From Streptomyces sp. HNM0574 (GTDB taxonomy: Bacteria; Actinomycetota; Actinomycetes; Streptomycetales; Streptomycetaceae), in assembly GCF_012726235.1 (NCBI RefSeq), contig NZ_JAASAH010000007.1:186001-250000 (forward strand): DNA of 64,000 bases. Reading direction: 5' to 3'. Both the position numbers and the translations under genes were made by a program. Position 1 is the first letter of the stretch. Every line of letters starts with the position of its first letter. Of this stretch, positions 51,241 through 59,838 are shown piece after piece. The notes beneath the pieces are model-generated. The model was not told where the DNA came from and searched no databases. It was given only the letters and a program-made list of their open reading frames with translations.

Positions 51241-52371
51241 GTGGCTGAGACAACGCTGCGCGACGTGGCGCGCGCCTCGGGCTGTTCCGTGTCCACCGTC
51301 TCCCGCGTCCTGACCGGCAACCGCCCGGTCGGAGCCGACGCGGCCCGCCGGGTACGGGAGGCCGCCGAACGCCTCGGCTACCGCCCCAACCAGGTCGCCC
51401 GCGCCCTGCGCAGCCGCTCCACCGGCACCATCGGCCTCGTCCTCCCGCAGATCACCAACCCCTTCTACCCGGCCCTCGTACGGGAGTTGACCCGCGCGCT
51501 GCACGCCGACGGCCGCGCCGTCCTGCTCGCCGACTGCGACGACGACCCCGTCACCGAGGCGGCCAGGATCGAGTCCCTGCTCGCCCGCCAGGTGGACGCG
51601 CTGCTCGTGGTGCCCGCCGACGAGCGGCGCAGCGCGGAGGCGGTCGCGGCGGCGGCCGCCCGCGTCCCGCTGGTGCTGCTCGACCGCGACTGCGGCCCCG
51701 GCGTCGCCGACTCGGTGGCCGTGGACAACGCGGCCGGGATGTCCCTCGTGCTGCGCCACCTCGCCGAGGCCGGGCGCCGCCGCCCCTGCTTCATCGGTGC
51801 CGCCGGCACCTCCTCCGCCGCCGTCGAACGCCGCACCGCCTACGAACGGGCCGCCGCCGCGCTCGACCCGGACGCCGCCGGACGGACCGCGCTCGGCGAC
51901 TTCTCCGTCGAGTGGGGCCGCGAGGCCGTCACCCGGCTCTGGCAGGACCTGCCTCAGCGGCCCGACGCCGTGGTCTGCGGCAACGACCTCATCGCCGTCG
52001 GCGCGCTCCAGCGGCTGCGGCAGCTCGGCGCCGACATACCCCGCGAGGTCGCCGTCACCGGCTTCGACGACATCCCCATGGCGGAACTCGCCGACCCGGC
52101 CGTCACCACCGTCCGCCAGCCGGTACGCGAACTCGCCGCCGAGGCGGCCAGGTTGCTCGACCGCCGCCTCGGGGACCCCGGTCCGGATTCCGCTTCCGGC
52201 CCGAAGCGCGCGGTGCGGCTCGCGCCCGGACTCGTCGTCCGCCCGTCCACCGCGGGCGCCGCCGTACCCGGCCCCGCCTCGCCCACCGGCCCGGAACCCG
52301 GGCCACCTTCCGGTCCGGATTCCGGAACAGCCCACCAGCAGACCCCCGTCGTGAAGGCAGCAGCACAGTGA
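51241..52371 (+). CDS. LacI-family regulator, probable ribose/nucleoside repressor
   Basis: 376 residues from GTG 51241. HTH 'TLRDVARASGCSVSTVSRVLTGNRPV' and hinge helix 'RPNQVARALRSRSTGTIGLVLP' are followed by a sugar-binding periplasmic-fold domain ('PFYPALVREL', 'VVPADERRS', 'DAVVCGNDLIAVGAL', 'VTGFDDIPMAELADPAVTTVRQPV'). The last 40 residues are a Pro/Gly/Thr-rich tail. It overlaps the rbsK start, so the regulator and ribokinase are coupled; it likely represses both divergent arms through the AACGTT operators. Confidence 0.93.
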   Translation: MAETTLRDVARASGCSVSTVSRVLTGNRPVGADAARRVREAAERLGYRPNQVARALRSRSTGTIGLVLPQITNPFYPALVRELTRALHADGRAVLLADCDDDPVTEAARIESLLARQVDALLVVPADERRSAEAVAAAAARVPLVLLDRDCGPGVADSVAVDNAAGMSLVLRHLAEAGRRRPCFIGAAGTSSAAVERRTAYERAAAALDPDAAGRTALGDFSVEWGREAVTRLWQDLPQRPDAVVCGNDLIAVGALQRLRQLGADIPREVAVTGFDDIPMAELADPAVTTVRQPVRELAAEAARLLDRRLGDPGPDSASGPKRAVRLAPGLVVRPSTAGAAVPGPASPTGPEPGPPSGPDSGTAHQQTPVVKAAAQ

Positions 52372-53291
52372 TTGCAGTCGTCGGAAGCCTCAACCTCGAC
52401 CTCGTCACGCCCGTACCGCACCACCCGGTGCCCGGCGAGACCGTGCTCGGCGGGGACATCGCCTCGCACCCGGGCGGCAAGGGCGCCAACCAGGCCGTCG
52501 CCGCGGCCCGGCTCGGCGGACGCGCCGCGTTCGTCGGCCGCGTCGGGGACGACGAGGCGGCCGACGTCATGATCGACGCGGCCCGTGAGCAGGGCGTCGA
52601 CACCACGCACATCCTGCGCACCCCGGGGACGCCGACCGGGCGGGCGCTGATCGCCGTCAACCCCGAGGGCGAGAACAGCATCATCGTCAGCCCCGGCGCC
52701 AACTCCCGCCTCACCGCCGAGGACTGCGCCGCCGCCGGTGACCTGCTGCGGGACGCGCAGGTCACCGTCCTCCAGCAGGAGGTGCCGGACGAGGCGAACC
52801 ACGAGGCGGCGCGGCGCTCCGGCGGCATCGTGCTGCACAACCCGGCCCCGGCCGTCGAGGGCGCCGAACTCCCGCCGCGGATCGACCTGCTCGTCCCCAA
52901 CCGCACCGAACTCGCCGCGCTCACCGGCACGTCCGTGCCCGGCACGATCGACGAGGTCACCGCGGCGGCGCGCAAGCTGACCGGGGCGAGCGGCGGTGCG
53001 GGGGAGCGGGCCGGCGCCGTCGTCGTGACCCTCGGCGGGGACGGGGTGCTGCTGCTGGAGGGCGGCGCGGCGCTGCACGTTCCCGCCTTCCGCGTACGGC
53101 CCGTCGACACCACCGCCGCCGGCGACTCCTTCTGCGGCGCCCTCGCCGTCGCCCTCGCCGAGGGCCGCGCCCTGCCCGACGCCGCGCGCTGGGCCTGCGC
53201 GGCGGCGGCCGTCAGCACGACGCGGGCCGGCGCCCAGCCGTCCCTCGCCCACCGTGCGGAGGTCGAGGAACTGCTCTCCCGGGAGGGGTGA
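52368..53291 (+). CDS. rbsK: Ribokinase
   Basis: 307 residues from GTG 52368, overlapping the LacI stop by four bases. PfkB signatures: 'VVGSLNLDLV', 'HPGGKGANQAVAAARLGG', 'GRVGDDEAADVMIDAAREQG', and the C-terminal ATP/anion hole 'VRPVDTTAAGDSFCGALAVAL' with catalytic Asp. It phosphorylates ribose at O5, feeding the pentose phosphate pathway. In context, the ribose comes from the nucleoside hydrolase on the other strand. A large repeat array follows. Confidence 0.95.
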   Translation: MIAVVGSLNLDLVTPVPHHPVPGETVLGGDIASHPGGKGANQAVAAARLGGRAAFVGRVGDDEAADVMIDAAREQGVDTTHILRTPGTPTGRALIAVNPEGENSIIVSPGANSRLTAEDCAAAGDLLRDAQVTVLQQEVPDEANHEAARRSGGIVLHNPAPAVEGAELPPRIDLLVPNRTELAALTGTSVPGTIDEVTAAARKLTGASGGAGERAGAVVVTLGGDGVLLLEGGAALHVPAFRVRPVDTTAAGDSFCGALAVALAEGRALPDAARWACAAAAVSTTRAGAQPSLAHRAEVEELLSREG

Positions 53292-54110
53292 GCGCTCGCG
53301 CCTTTGCGGCGCGGGGTGCCGCTGTTCTGTGCGGGGTTGTGTGGTGCGGGGTGCGGGTGCGTCGCCGGGTGCGGGTGCTTCGCCGGGTGCGGGTGCTTCG
53401 GGGCCGGGTTTTTGCGCAGTTCCCCGCGCCCCTTGTCTCGGGCTCACCCCGCGTTGTTCGGGCGCGGCACCGTCGTGGCTCGGGTTTTCGCGCAGTTCCC
53501 CGCGCCCCTTATTCGCGGGCTCACCCCGCGTTGTTCAGGCGCGGCACCATCGTGGCTCGGGTTTCGCGCAGTTCCCCGCGCCCCTTATTCGCGGGCCCGC
53601 CCCGCTTGGGAGGTCTGCGCCATAGGCGCAGGGCTGGCAAGCGCAGCGCGGGCCCGCCACGGTGCGGGGTGCCGATGCGTCCAACGCGCTGCCCCCGCAC
53701 CGCCGTTGACGACCGCCCCGCCGTCGTGGCTCGGGTTTCGCGCAGTTCCCCGCGCCCCTTATTCGCGGGCTCACCCCGCTTGGGAGAACTGCGCCATAGG
53801 CGCAGGGCTGGCAAGCGCAGCGCGGGCCCGCCACGGTGCGGGGTGCCGATGCGTCCAACGCGCTGCCCACGCACCACCGTTGACGACCGCCCCGCCGTCG
53901 TGGCTCGGGTTTTCGCGCAGTTCCCCGCGCCCCTAATTCGCGGGCTCACCCCGCTTGGGAGAACTGCGCCACAGGCGCAGGGCTGGCAAGCGCAGCGCGG
54001 GCCCGCCACGGCGCGGGGTGCCGTAACGTCCAACGGCCGCACCACCGTTGACGGCCGCCCCGCCGTCCCGGCCGGTCGCGCAGTTCCCCGCGCCCCCGAG
54101 GGGGCGCCCC
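53292..54110 (-). repeat. 3'-end repeat array downstream of the beta-lactamase gene (six cores, three hairpin modules)
   Basis: No gene is supported in these 819 bases. Cores lie at 53414, 53489, 53565, 53739, 53914 and 54077, all in the same orientation. Hairpin modules with variable loop (ATA, ATA, ACA) lie at about 53617, 53794 and 53965. The larger units repeat at about 174-175 bp, and 53650-53739 and 53825-53914 are nearly identical. The rightmost core lies after the beta-lactamase stop and forms GCGCCCCC-TC-GGGGGCGC. The left 120 bp has short GTGCGGGTGC-like direct repeats. Confidence 0.85.
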
Positions 54111-55049
54111 TCACTCCCGCGGGCGTAGCGCGCGTGCCACCAGGCGGGCCGTGTCCGCCAGCAGTGCGTCGTCGTGGGTCGCGTCGCGGTCCTGCTTGTC
54201 GGAGAGGGCGGTGATGAGGAGGGGGGTGCCGGTGGGGGTCCAGGAGACGGCGACGTCGTTGCGGCGGCCGTAGGAGGAGCCGGCGCCGCTCTTGTCGCCC
54301 GTGGTCCACGTGTCCGGCAGGCCGGCGCGCAGCAGGGTGTCGCCGGTGGTGCTGCGTACCAGCCAGTCGCGCAACTGCCGCCGTTCCGGGGCGCGCAGGG
54401 CGCTGCCCAGGACGAGGGCCCGGTAGCCGTGCGCGAGTGCGGCGGGGGTGGTGGTGTCGCGCGGGTCGTCGGGCTCGTTGTCGCCGAGGTGCGGTTCCCA
54501 GTGGTCGATGCGGGTGGCGGGGTCGCCGATGGCGCGGGCCAGCGAGATCACGGCGCCGGGCCCGCCCTGGAGCCGGAGCAGCAGGTTGGTGGCGGTGTTG
54601 TCGCTCTGCCGGACGGCGGCGTCGCACAGTTCGCGGACGCTGAGGGTGCCGCCCACGGCCGCCTCGGTGACTGGCGAGTTCTTCACGATGTCCGCGGCCC
54701 GCACCGGCACCCGCCGCTCGAACCAGCCGCTCGCGAGCGGGTGTTCGCGCAGCAGCCCGGCCACCGCGTACGTCTTGAACGTCGAGCACACGGCGAAGCG
54801 TTCGCCCGTGCGGTGGCCGACGGTCCGGCCCGAGCCGAGTTCGGTGGCGAGGACGCCGAGCCGTGCGCCGTACCTCTCCTCCAGCCGCCGGAATCCGGCC
54901 AACCCTGGTACGCCGCCCGGAGCTTGACCGGCGGTGACGCCCGGGGCCGCCGTGGTGCGCGGGGCCGCTGTGGCCGTGCCCGCCAGCGCTCCGGTCACCG
55001 CCGCAGCGAACGCGCCCCCGAGGATCTGTCTGCGCCGCACCGCTCTCAC
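54111..55049 (-). CDS. Class A beta-lactamase, with Gly at the usual Asn170 position
   Basis: 312 residues from GTG 55049. A twin-arginine-like signal ('VRRRQILGGAFAAAVTGALA') leads to an exported serine hydrolase. The motifs are STFK with nucleophile Ser89 (Ambler 70), SDN at 149-151 (130-132), Glu185 in 'HWEPHLG' (166) and KSG at 253-255 (234-236). The omega-loop residue at Ambler 170, normally Asn, is Gly189 by gap-free alignment with the usual 'WEPELN' pattern; the same change is known in GES-1. The Cys before the nucleophile (Cys88) has no Cys238 partner. Its regulation may involve the divergent 11-bp repeat array. Confidence 0.94.
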   Translation of the reverse strand: MRAVRRRQILGGAFAAAVTGALAGTATAAPRTTAAPGVTAGQAPGGVPGLAGFRRLEERYGARLGVLATELGSGRTVGHRTGERFAVCSTFKTYAVAGLLREHPLASGWFERRVPVRAADIVKNSPVTEAAVGGTLSVRELCDAAVRQSDNTATNLLLRLQGGPGAVISLARAIGDPATRIDHWEPHLGDNEPDDPRDTTTPAALAHGYRALVLGSALRAPERRQLRDWLVRSTTGDTLLRAGLPDTWTTGDKSGAGSSYGRRNDVAVSWTPTGTPLLITALSDKQDRDATHDDALLADTARLVARALRPRE

Positions 55050-55489
55050 GCCCTTTCCGTCCGTTGCCCGTTGTCACAGGCGAAGAGGGCGCGACGGGAC
55101 CCACTGGTTCCGCGCCGTCCGAAACCCGCCGGGGCGGACGCGGGGCGGGGGCACCCTGGCCGTCGGAGGGTCCGCGAACGACGGGTGTTGGCCCGGCCAT
55201 TGCCACGTCATTGCCCGGTGATGGGCCGCTGATTGCCCGGCGATTGCCCGGCCATCGGACGGTGTACGACTGTCGGCCATGTCGGGAGGAGAGGCTGGTG
55301 ACCGGGGGCGGGGCGCGATCCCGTCGTTGTGTGCAGAGGCCAAGTTGACCGGTCAGAGCACCGCGAATTAGCCTCGAAATTCATTGCCCCAGGCAACGAT
55401 ATGCCGGGGACGACGACCACCCACACCTCATGCGCTCAACCCCCGCCGGTGCGCGCGTCCTCGCGTGCCGACGGCAGGAGGGAACACTC
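55050..55489. other. Divergent control region, beta-lactamase / acyl-CoA synthetase (440 bp)
   Basis: It contains the 11-bp phased repeat array described separately and, from 55330, an AT-richer segment ('GAATTAGCCTCGAAATTC') that could be the promoter of the acyl-CoA synthetase. No gene is supported. Confidence 0.5.
55188..55264. repeat. Seven 11-bp helically phased direct repeats
   Basis: Units begin at 55188, 55199, 55210, 55221, 55232, 55243 and 55254, with exact 11-bp spacing and consensus ATTGCCCGGYG. Units 3, 5 and 6 share ATTGCCCGG; the first, second, fourth and last are degenerate. An 11-bp period is typical of operators bound by OmpR-family proteins (for example PHO boxes, GTTCACCNNNN) and SARPs. 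Confidence 0.65.
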
Positions 55490-57052
55490 ATGTCCGCAGC
55501 CGCACCGGACTTCCAGAACTACGCGGAAGCGAACCTCACCGCGCTGCGCGGTGTCCGCGACCGCGAGGTCTTCGTGCACGGCGAACGCCGCATCACCGCA
55601 GGGGAGTTCCACGACCTGACGCACCGCGCCGCGCGCGCCCTGCGGGCGCTCGGCATCCGGCGCGGCCAGGGCATCACCCTGCTCAGCGGCAACCTGCCCG
55701 AGACCGTCGCCGTGCGGTACGCCGCCGCGCTGCTCGGCTGCCGCACCAACCACCTGTACAACAAGCTGGCCGCCGACGTGCAGGCCGCGATCGTGCGCGA
55801 CGTCGAGTCCACCGTCCTCGTCGTCGACCCGCGGCTGAGCGGGCGCGCGGCCGAGCTGCTCCAGGCCCAGCCCGTCGACACCGTCCTCACCCTCGGCCCC
55901 GCCGAACTCGGCAAGGACCTGCTGGAGTTGGCCGCCGACTACTCCCCCGAGCCGCTCGCCGGCGAGGCGGCCCCGGACGACATCGCCACCATCCGGCACA
56001 CCGGCGGCACCACCGGCCACCCGAAGGGGATCTACTCCACCTTCCGCGACGTCCAGTCCCTCTACACGACCGGTCTGTCGGACATATTCGACGAGGGTGA
56101 AGCCGCCCGGCAGCTGGTGTGCACCACCCTCGCGCACGCGGCGGGCTGGCGCGCCGACACCGTCCTCGCCTCCGCGGGCACGGTCGTGCTGATGGACGAC
56201 TTCGACGCCGGTGAGGTCCTCGCCGCCATCGAGCGCGAGCGGATCACGGACATCTTCCTGCTGCCGCCGCTGCTGTACGAGCTGCTCGACCACCCGGACT
56301 GCCCCGGCACCGACACCTCCAGCCTGCGCCAGCTGATGTACGGCGGCTGCCAGGCGTCCCCGGCCCGCCTCGCCGACGCGGTCCGCCGCTTCGGGCAGGT
56401 GCTGATGCAGGGGTACGGCCAGAACGAGGTCGGCGGCATCAGCGTGCTGCGCCCCGAGGACCACGACCTGGAGCGGCCCGAACTTCTGCGCACCGCAGGC
56501 ACGATCATCCCCGGCACCGAGGTCGAGATCCGCGACGAGTCGGGCCGCCGCGTGCCCACCGGCGAGCTCGGCGAGATCGTCGTCCGCACCGGCCACGTCA
56601 TGCAGGGCTACTGGAAGCAGCCCGAGCTCACCGCCGAGGTGCTGCGCGACGGCTGGATCCACACCGGTGACATCGGGCGGCTGGACGAGGACGGGTACCT
56701 CACGGTCGTCGACCGGATCAAGGACATGATCGTGGTCGTCGGCGGCCACGTGTACACCACCGAGCTGGAGGACCTGCTCAACTCGCACCCGGGCGTCCGG
56801 CAGAGCGTCGTCTTCGGCGTCCGCGACGAGGACAACATGGAGCGGGTGCACGCGGTCGTCGTCCCCGACCCCGAGTACCGCGCCGACGGCGAAGGCCCCG
56901 TGACGGCGGACGAGCTGCGGGAGGCGGTCCGCGCGGCCCGCGGCGCCATGTACGTACCGGCCGAGCTGGGCTTCACCGAGCAGTTCCCGCTCACCGACGT
57001 GGGCAAGCCCGACAAGAAGGCCCTCCGCGCTCTGGCCACCGGCACCGCCTGA
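55490..57052 (+). CDS. AMP-dependent acyl-CoA synthetase / ligase
   Basis: 520 residues from ATG 55490, with GGAGGG eight bases upstream. It is a full ANL-superfamily enzyme: P-loop 'RHTGGTTGHPKGIYST', adenine-binding 'QLMYGGCQAS' and 'LMQGYGQNEVGGIS', 'DGWIHTGDIGRLDEDGYLTVVDRIKDMI' and the C-terminal lysine in 'FPLTDVGKPDKKALR'. It activates a carboxylic acid as acyl-AMP and transfers it to CoA or a carrier. The Gln-Asn-Glu at the A5 motif is unusual versus Tyr-Gly-Met/Leu-Thr-Glu. It is divergent from the beta-lactamase across the phased repeats. Confidence 0.9.
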   Translation: MSAAAPDFQNYAEANLTALRGVRDREVFVHGERRITAGEFHDLTHRAARALRALGIRRGQGITLLSGNLPETVAVRYAAALLGCRTNHLYNKLAADVQAAIVRDVESTVLVVDPRLSGRAAELLQAQPVDTVLTLGPAELGKDLLELAADYSPEPLAGEAAPDDIATIRHTGGTTGHPKGIYSTFRDVQSLYTTGLSDIFDEGEAARQLVCTTLAHAAGWRADTVLASAGTVVLMDDFDAGEVLAAIERERITDIFLLPPLLYELLDHPDCPGTDTSSLRQLMYGGCQASPARLADAVRRFGQVLMQGYGQNEVGGISVLRPEDHDLERPELLRTAGTIIPGTEVEIRDESGRRVPTGELGEIVVRTGHVMQGYWKQPELTAEVLRDGWIHTGDIGRLDEDGYLTVVDRIKDMIVVVGGHVYTTELEDLLNSHPGVRQSVVFGVRDEDNMERVHAVVVPDPEYRADGEGPVTADELREAVRAARGAMYVPAELGFTEQFPLTDVGKPDKKALRALATGTA

Positions 57053-57066
57053 GCGGCCCCACGACC

Positions 57067-57101
57067 GGTCCCCCGGGCCCACCCCCCTGGCCCGGGGGAC
57101 C
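57067..57101 (+). terminator. Terminator after the acyl-CoA synthetase gene
   Basis: GGTCCCCCGGGCC (57067-57079) pairs with 57089-57101, loop of nine. It lies 14 bases past the stop. Confidence 0.75.
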
Positions 57102-57169
57102 TCCCGCTCACGCTCCGTGGACGCCTGAACGCGCTGTGACAACGGCGGCAGGACGGGTACGCGTGAGCC

Positions 57170-57703
57170 ATGAGGTACCTGGTGCGGGAGAGGCTCTTCG
57201 CGATCGGCGACGACTTCTGGATCGAGGACGAGAACGGCGCCTCGGCGTTCTTCGTGGACGGCAAGGCACTGCACCTCCGCCAGACCTTCGACCTGAAGGA
57301 CGCGACGGGTGAGACCGTGACCGTCATCCGCCGCAGGATCTTCGGCTGGCGGCCGACGATGACCGTCGAGCACGGGGGAGCGGTGCTGGCGACGGTGCGG
57401 AAGAAGCGGCTGCCGCTCTTCGGCGACCGCTTCACCGTCTCCGTCACCGACGTCACCACGGGCCTGGGCACCGAGCTGACCGTCCGCGGGAACGTCCTCG
57501 ACAAGGAGTACGACATCCAGCGCTCCGACGGCGAGACGCTGGCCCGGATCTCCCGCAAGTGGTTCCGGCTGCGCGACACCTACGCGGTGGAGATCGAGGG
57601 CCGCGAGGGCCCCGGCGTCCCCCTCCTCCTCTCCGTCGCCGTCTGCGTCGACGTCCTCGAACGCCTCGGCTCCCGCCGCCCGATGATCGGCGGCGGCGAG
57701 TAG
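57170..57703 (+). CDS. LURP-one-related (tubby-like C-terminal) protein
   Basis: 177 residues from ATG 57170. It resembles the LURP-one/scramblase-like fold: 'MRYLVRERLFAIGDDFWIEDENG', 'FFVDGKALHLRQTFDLKDATG', 'VIRRRIFGW', 'VRGNVLDKEYDIQRSDGETLARISRKWF', 'RDTYAVEIE'. It is cytosolic and probably lipid-associated; bacterial members are uncharacterised. It begins 68 bases after the terminator of the synthetase gene. Its TAG stop forms part of a repeat hairpin. Confidence 0.88.
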   Translation: MRYLVRERLFAIGDDFWIEDENGASAFFVDGKALHLRQTFDLKDATGETVTVIRRRIFGWRPTMTVEHGGAVLATVRKKRLPLFGDRFTVSVTDVTTGLGTELTVRGNVLDKEYDIQRSDGETLARISRKWFRLRDTYAVEIEGREGPGVPLLLSVAVCVDVLERLGSRRPMIGGGE

Positions 57704-57925
57704 CGCCCCGTCAGGGGCGCGGGGAACTGCGCCTCTTGGGGGCGCGGGGAACTGCGCGAACGGCCACGGCGGCGGGGTGGTCCGGTGACGGCATTGAGCA
57801 CCCCGCGCCGGGGTGACCGCGCTGCGCTTGCCAGCCCTGCGCCTACGGCGCAGTTCTCCCAAGCGGGGTGAGCCCGAGAAGCGGGGCGAGCCCGATCAGG
57901 GGCGCGGGGAACTGCGCGAACAACC
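57702..57925 (+). repeat. 3'-end repeat cluster downstream of the LURP-one gene (three cores, one hairpin module)
   Basis: Cores lie at 57713, 57738-57757 and 57899-57918. A hairpin module (CTGCGCC-TAC-GGCGCAG, plus strand) lies at about 57838-57854. The stop gives GCGCCCC-GTCA-GGGGCGC. The 280-bp gap to the next gene holds nothing else recognisable. Confidence 0.82.
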
Positions 57926-57983
57926 GTAGCGCGACCGGCAGTTGAGCGACGTACAGGCAGTGGCACCCCCGCGAATCGCAGAC

Positions 57984-58778
57984 CTACAGCACCCGATCCT
58001 TCAGCACCGGAAACGACTCCCGCACCGCATCCACCTGCGAGGGATCGAACTCGGCCCGCACCACCTGCTCCTCGTTCCCCTTCGCCTCCGCCAGCACCTC
58101 GCCCCACGGGTCCACGACCATGCTCAGACCCGCCTGCGGCACCCCGGCGTGCGTACCGGCCGTACCGCAGGCCAGCACGTACGCCTGCTCCTCGACCGCG
58201 CGGGCGCGCGCGAACAGCGTCCAGTGCGCGGCCCGCTTCTCCGGCCAGCCGGCGGGGACGACGAGGACCCGCGCACCCCGGTCGACCAGGGCCCGGAACA
58301 GCTCGGGGAAGCGGAAGTCGTAGCAGGTGGCGAGGCCGAGCGTGGCCTCGGGATGCGGGACGGTGACCGGTTCGCGGCCTGCCGACATCAGCGTCGCCTC
58401 GCCCCGGTCGAAGCCGAAGCGGTGGATCTTGCGGTAGGTGCGCGCGAGCGTGCCGTCCGGGGAGAAGACCAGCGAGGTGTTGAACAACTCCCGCTCGCCG
58501 CCGTCCCCTTGGACCCGCTCGACGACCGAACCGGCGTGCAGCCACACACCCGCGTCCCGCGCGGCCGCCGACATGGCCTCGGCCGTCGGGCCGCCGGGCA
58601 CCGGCTCGGCCTCCTCGTCGAAGGTGTCGAAGGCGAAGGCACCGGTCGTCCACAGCTCGGGGAGCACGACGAGATCCGCCGTCCCCGCCTGTTCGCGTAC
58701 GAGCGAAGCCGCCCGCTCCCGGCGGGAATCGGCCGACTCGTCCTGGTCCACTCGCAGTTGGAGGAGAGAAACGCGCAC
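57984..58778 (-). CDS. Carbon-nitrogen hydrolase (nitrilase superfamily)
   Basis: 264 residues from GTG 58778 with GGAGGAGAG ahead. The Glu-Lys-Cys triad is visible: Glu41 in 'VVLPELW', Lys117 in 'YRKIHRFGF' and Cys152 in 'ATCYDFRFPEL'. The group with 'TCYDFRFPELFRAL' is typically amidases of the omega-amidase/NIT2 branch, acting on alpha-ketoglutaramate or similar. It faces the LURP-one gene across a repeat cluster and is divergent from the mycothiol-type enzyme gene. Confidence 0.92.
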   Translation of the reverse strand: MRVSLLQLRVDQDESADSRRERAASLVREQAGTADLVVLPELWTTGAFAFDTFDEEAEPVPGGPTAEAMSAAARDAGVWLHAGSVVERVQGDGGERELFNTSLVFSPDGTLARTYRKIHRFGFDRGEATLMSAGREPVTVPHPEATLGLATCYDFRFPELFRALVDRGARVLVVPAGWPEKRAAHWTLFARARAVEEQAYVLACGTAGTHAGVPQAGLSMVVDPWGEVLAEAKGNEEQVVRAEFDPSQVDAVRESFPVLKDRVL

Positions 58779-59007
58779 CGTCCACCGTCCATGCGTATCC
58801 GAGGCTTGGGAGGGTCTGGCCGGACAGGACTAGCATCGTGGGCATTGTGCTCCCAAAGCACTGCCGCGGCGCCCCGGCGCAGCGTAACTTGAAAGCACAC
58901 CCGCCGAACACGCCTACCGAGCACGCCCACCGTGCACGGCCTGCCGTACGGGCCGCGCATGAACTGTCAGCGAACGATCGTCAAGTCCGTACCGCCCGAG
59001 GGGTCTC

Positions 59008-59838
59008 GTGACCGACCACCCAAGCCTTCAGCCTTCCGTCGACGCCTGGACCGAGTCCATCGAAGCGATATCCGAGCTGGTGCAGCCGCTCGCCGAGGGC
59101 GAGTGGAACAGGCGGACGCCCTGCCCCGGGTGGTCCGTACGGGACGTCGTCTCGCACGTCATCGGCATCGAGTGCGAACTGCTCGGCGACCCGCGTCCGA
59201 TCCACACCCTCCCCCGCGACCTGTACCACGTGACGGACGACGCCAGCCGTCACATGGAGGTGCAGGTCGACGTCCGCCGTCATCACACCGGGCCCGAGAT
59301 GACGAGCGAACTGGAGTACACGATCATCCGCCGGTCCCGGCAGCTGCGGAACGAGACCCGCGGCCCGGAGACGCAGGTGCCGCACGTCCTCCCCGGCCAG
59401 GGCCGGATCACCCTCGAAGAGCTGCTGCGGATGCGGGCCTTCGACGTCTGGGTGCACGAGCAGGACCTGCGCCGCGTCCTCGGCAAGCCGGGCCATCTCG
59501 ACTCCGGCGGCGCCTACATCGCCCGGGACGTCCTCACCGCCGCGCTCCCCGCCGTCGTCGCCAAGCGGGCCTCGGCGCCCGCGCATTCGGCGGTGGTCTT
59601 CGACGTCGGCGGGCCCGTCGAGTTCCTGCGCACGGTACGGGTCGACGCGGACGGGCACGGCACGGTGGACGGGACGCCCTCGCTCGGGCCCGCCGCGACG
59701 ATCTCCCTGGACTGGGAGACGTATCTGCGGCTCGCCTGCGGGCGCGTGCGGTACGAGGCGGTCGCGGACCAGATCAAGGTCGAGGGCGACGGGCCGCTCG
59801 CGACGGCCATCCTCAACCACTTCGCGGTCACGCCGTAG
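59008..59838 (+). CDS. Maleylpyruvate isomerase/DinB-like, mycothiol-dependent-type protein
   Basis: 276 residues from GTG 59008. The DinB-like four-helix bundle is recognised by 'RRTPCPGWSVRDVVSHVIGIECELLG' (metal-binding His) and 'RMRAFDVWVHEQDLRRVLG' (His-Glu-Gln-Asp), with a C-terminal SCP2-like/MDMPI domain ('GTVDGTPSLGPAATISLDWETYLRLACGR'). Mycothiol-dependent enzymes of this type include maleylpyruvate isomerase; many members have no proven substrate. It is divergent from the nitrilase gene. Confidence 0.85.
   Translation: MTDHPSLQPSVDAWTESIEAISELVQPLAEGEWNRRTPCPGWSVRDVVSHVIGIECELLGDPRPIHTLPRDLYHVTDDASRHMEVQVDVRRHHTGPEMTSELEYTIIRRSRQLRNETRGPETQVPHVLPGQGRITLEELLRMRAFDVWVHEQDLRRVLGKPGHLDSGGAYIARDVLTAALPAVVAKRASAPAHSAVVFDVGGPVEFLRTVRVDADGHGTVDGTPSLGPAATISLDWETYLRLACGRVRYEAVADQIKVEGDGPLATAILNHFAVTP

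Noticed and set aside
53414..54096. Regular repeats considered as a CRISPR array
   Set aside because: The periods are uneven (75-175 bp), the intervening sequence is itself repeated, and no cas genes are near.
53288..54214. Open frames running through the repeat array with AVPRAP/GRSAP-like repeats
   Set aside because: Their repetitive peptides come from translating the intergenic repeat. They have no ribosome site and the same peptide appears at unrelated loci.
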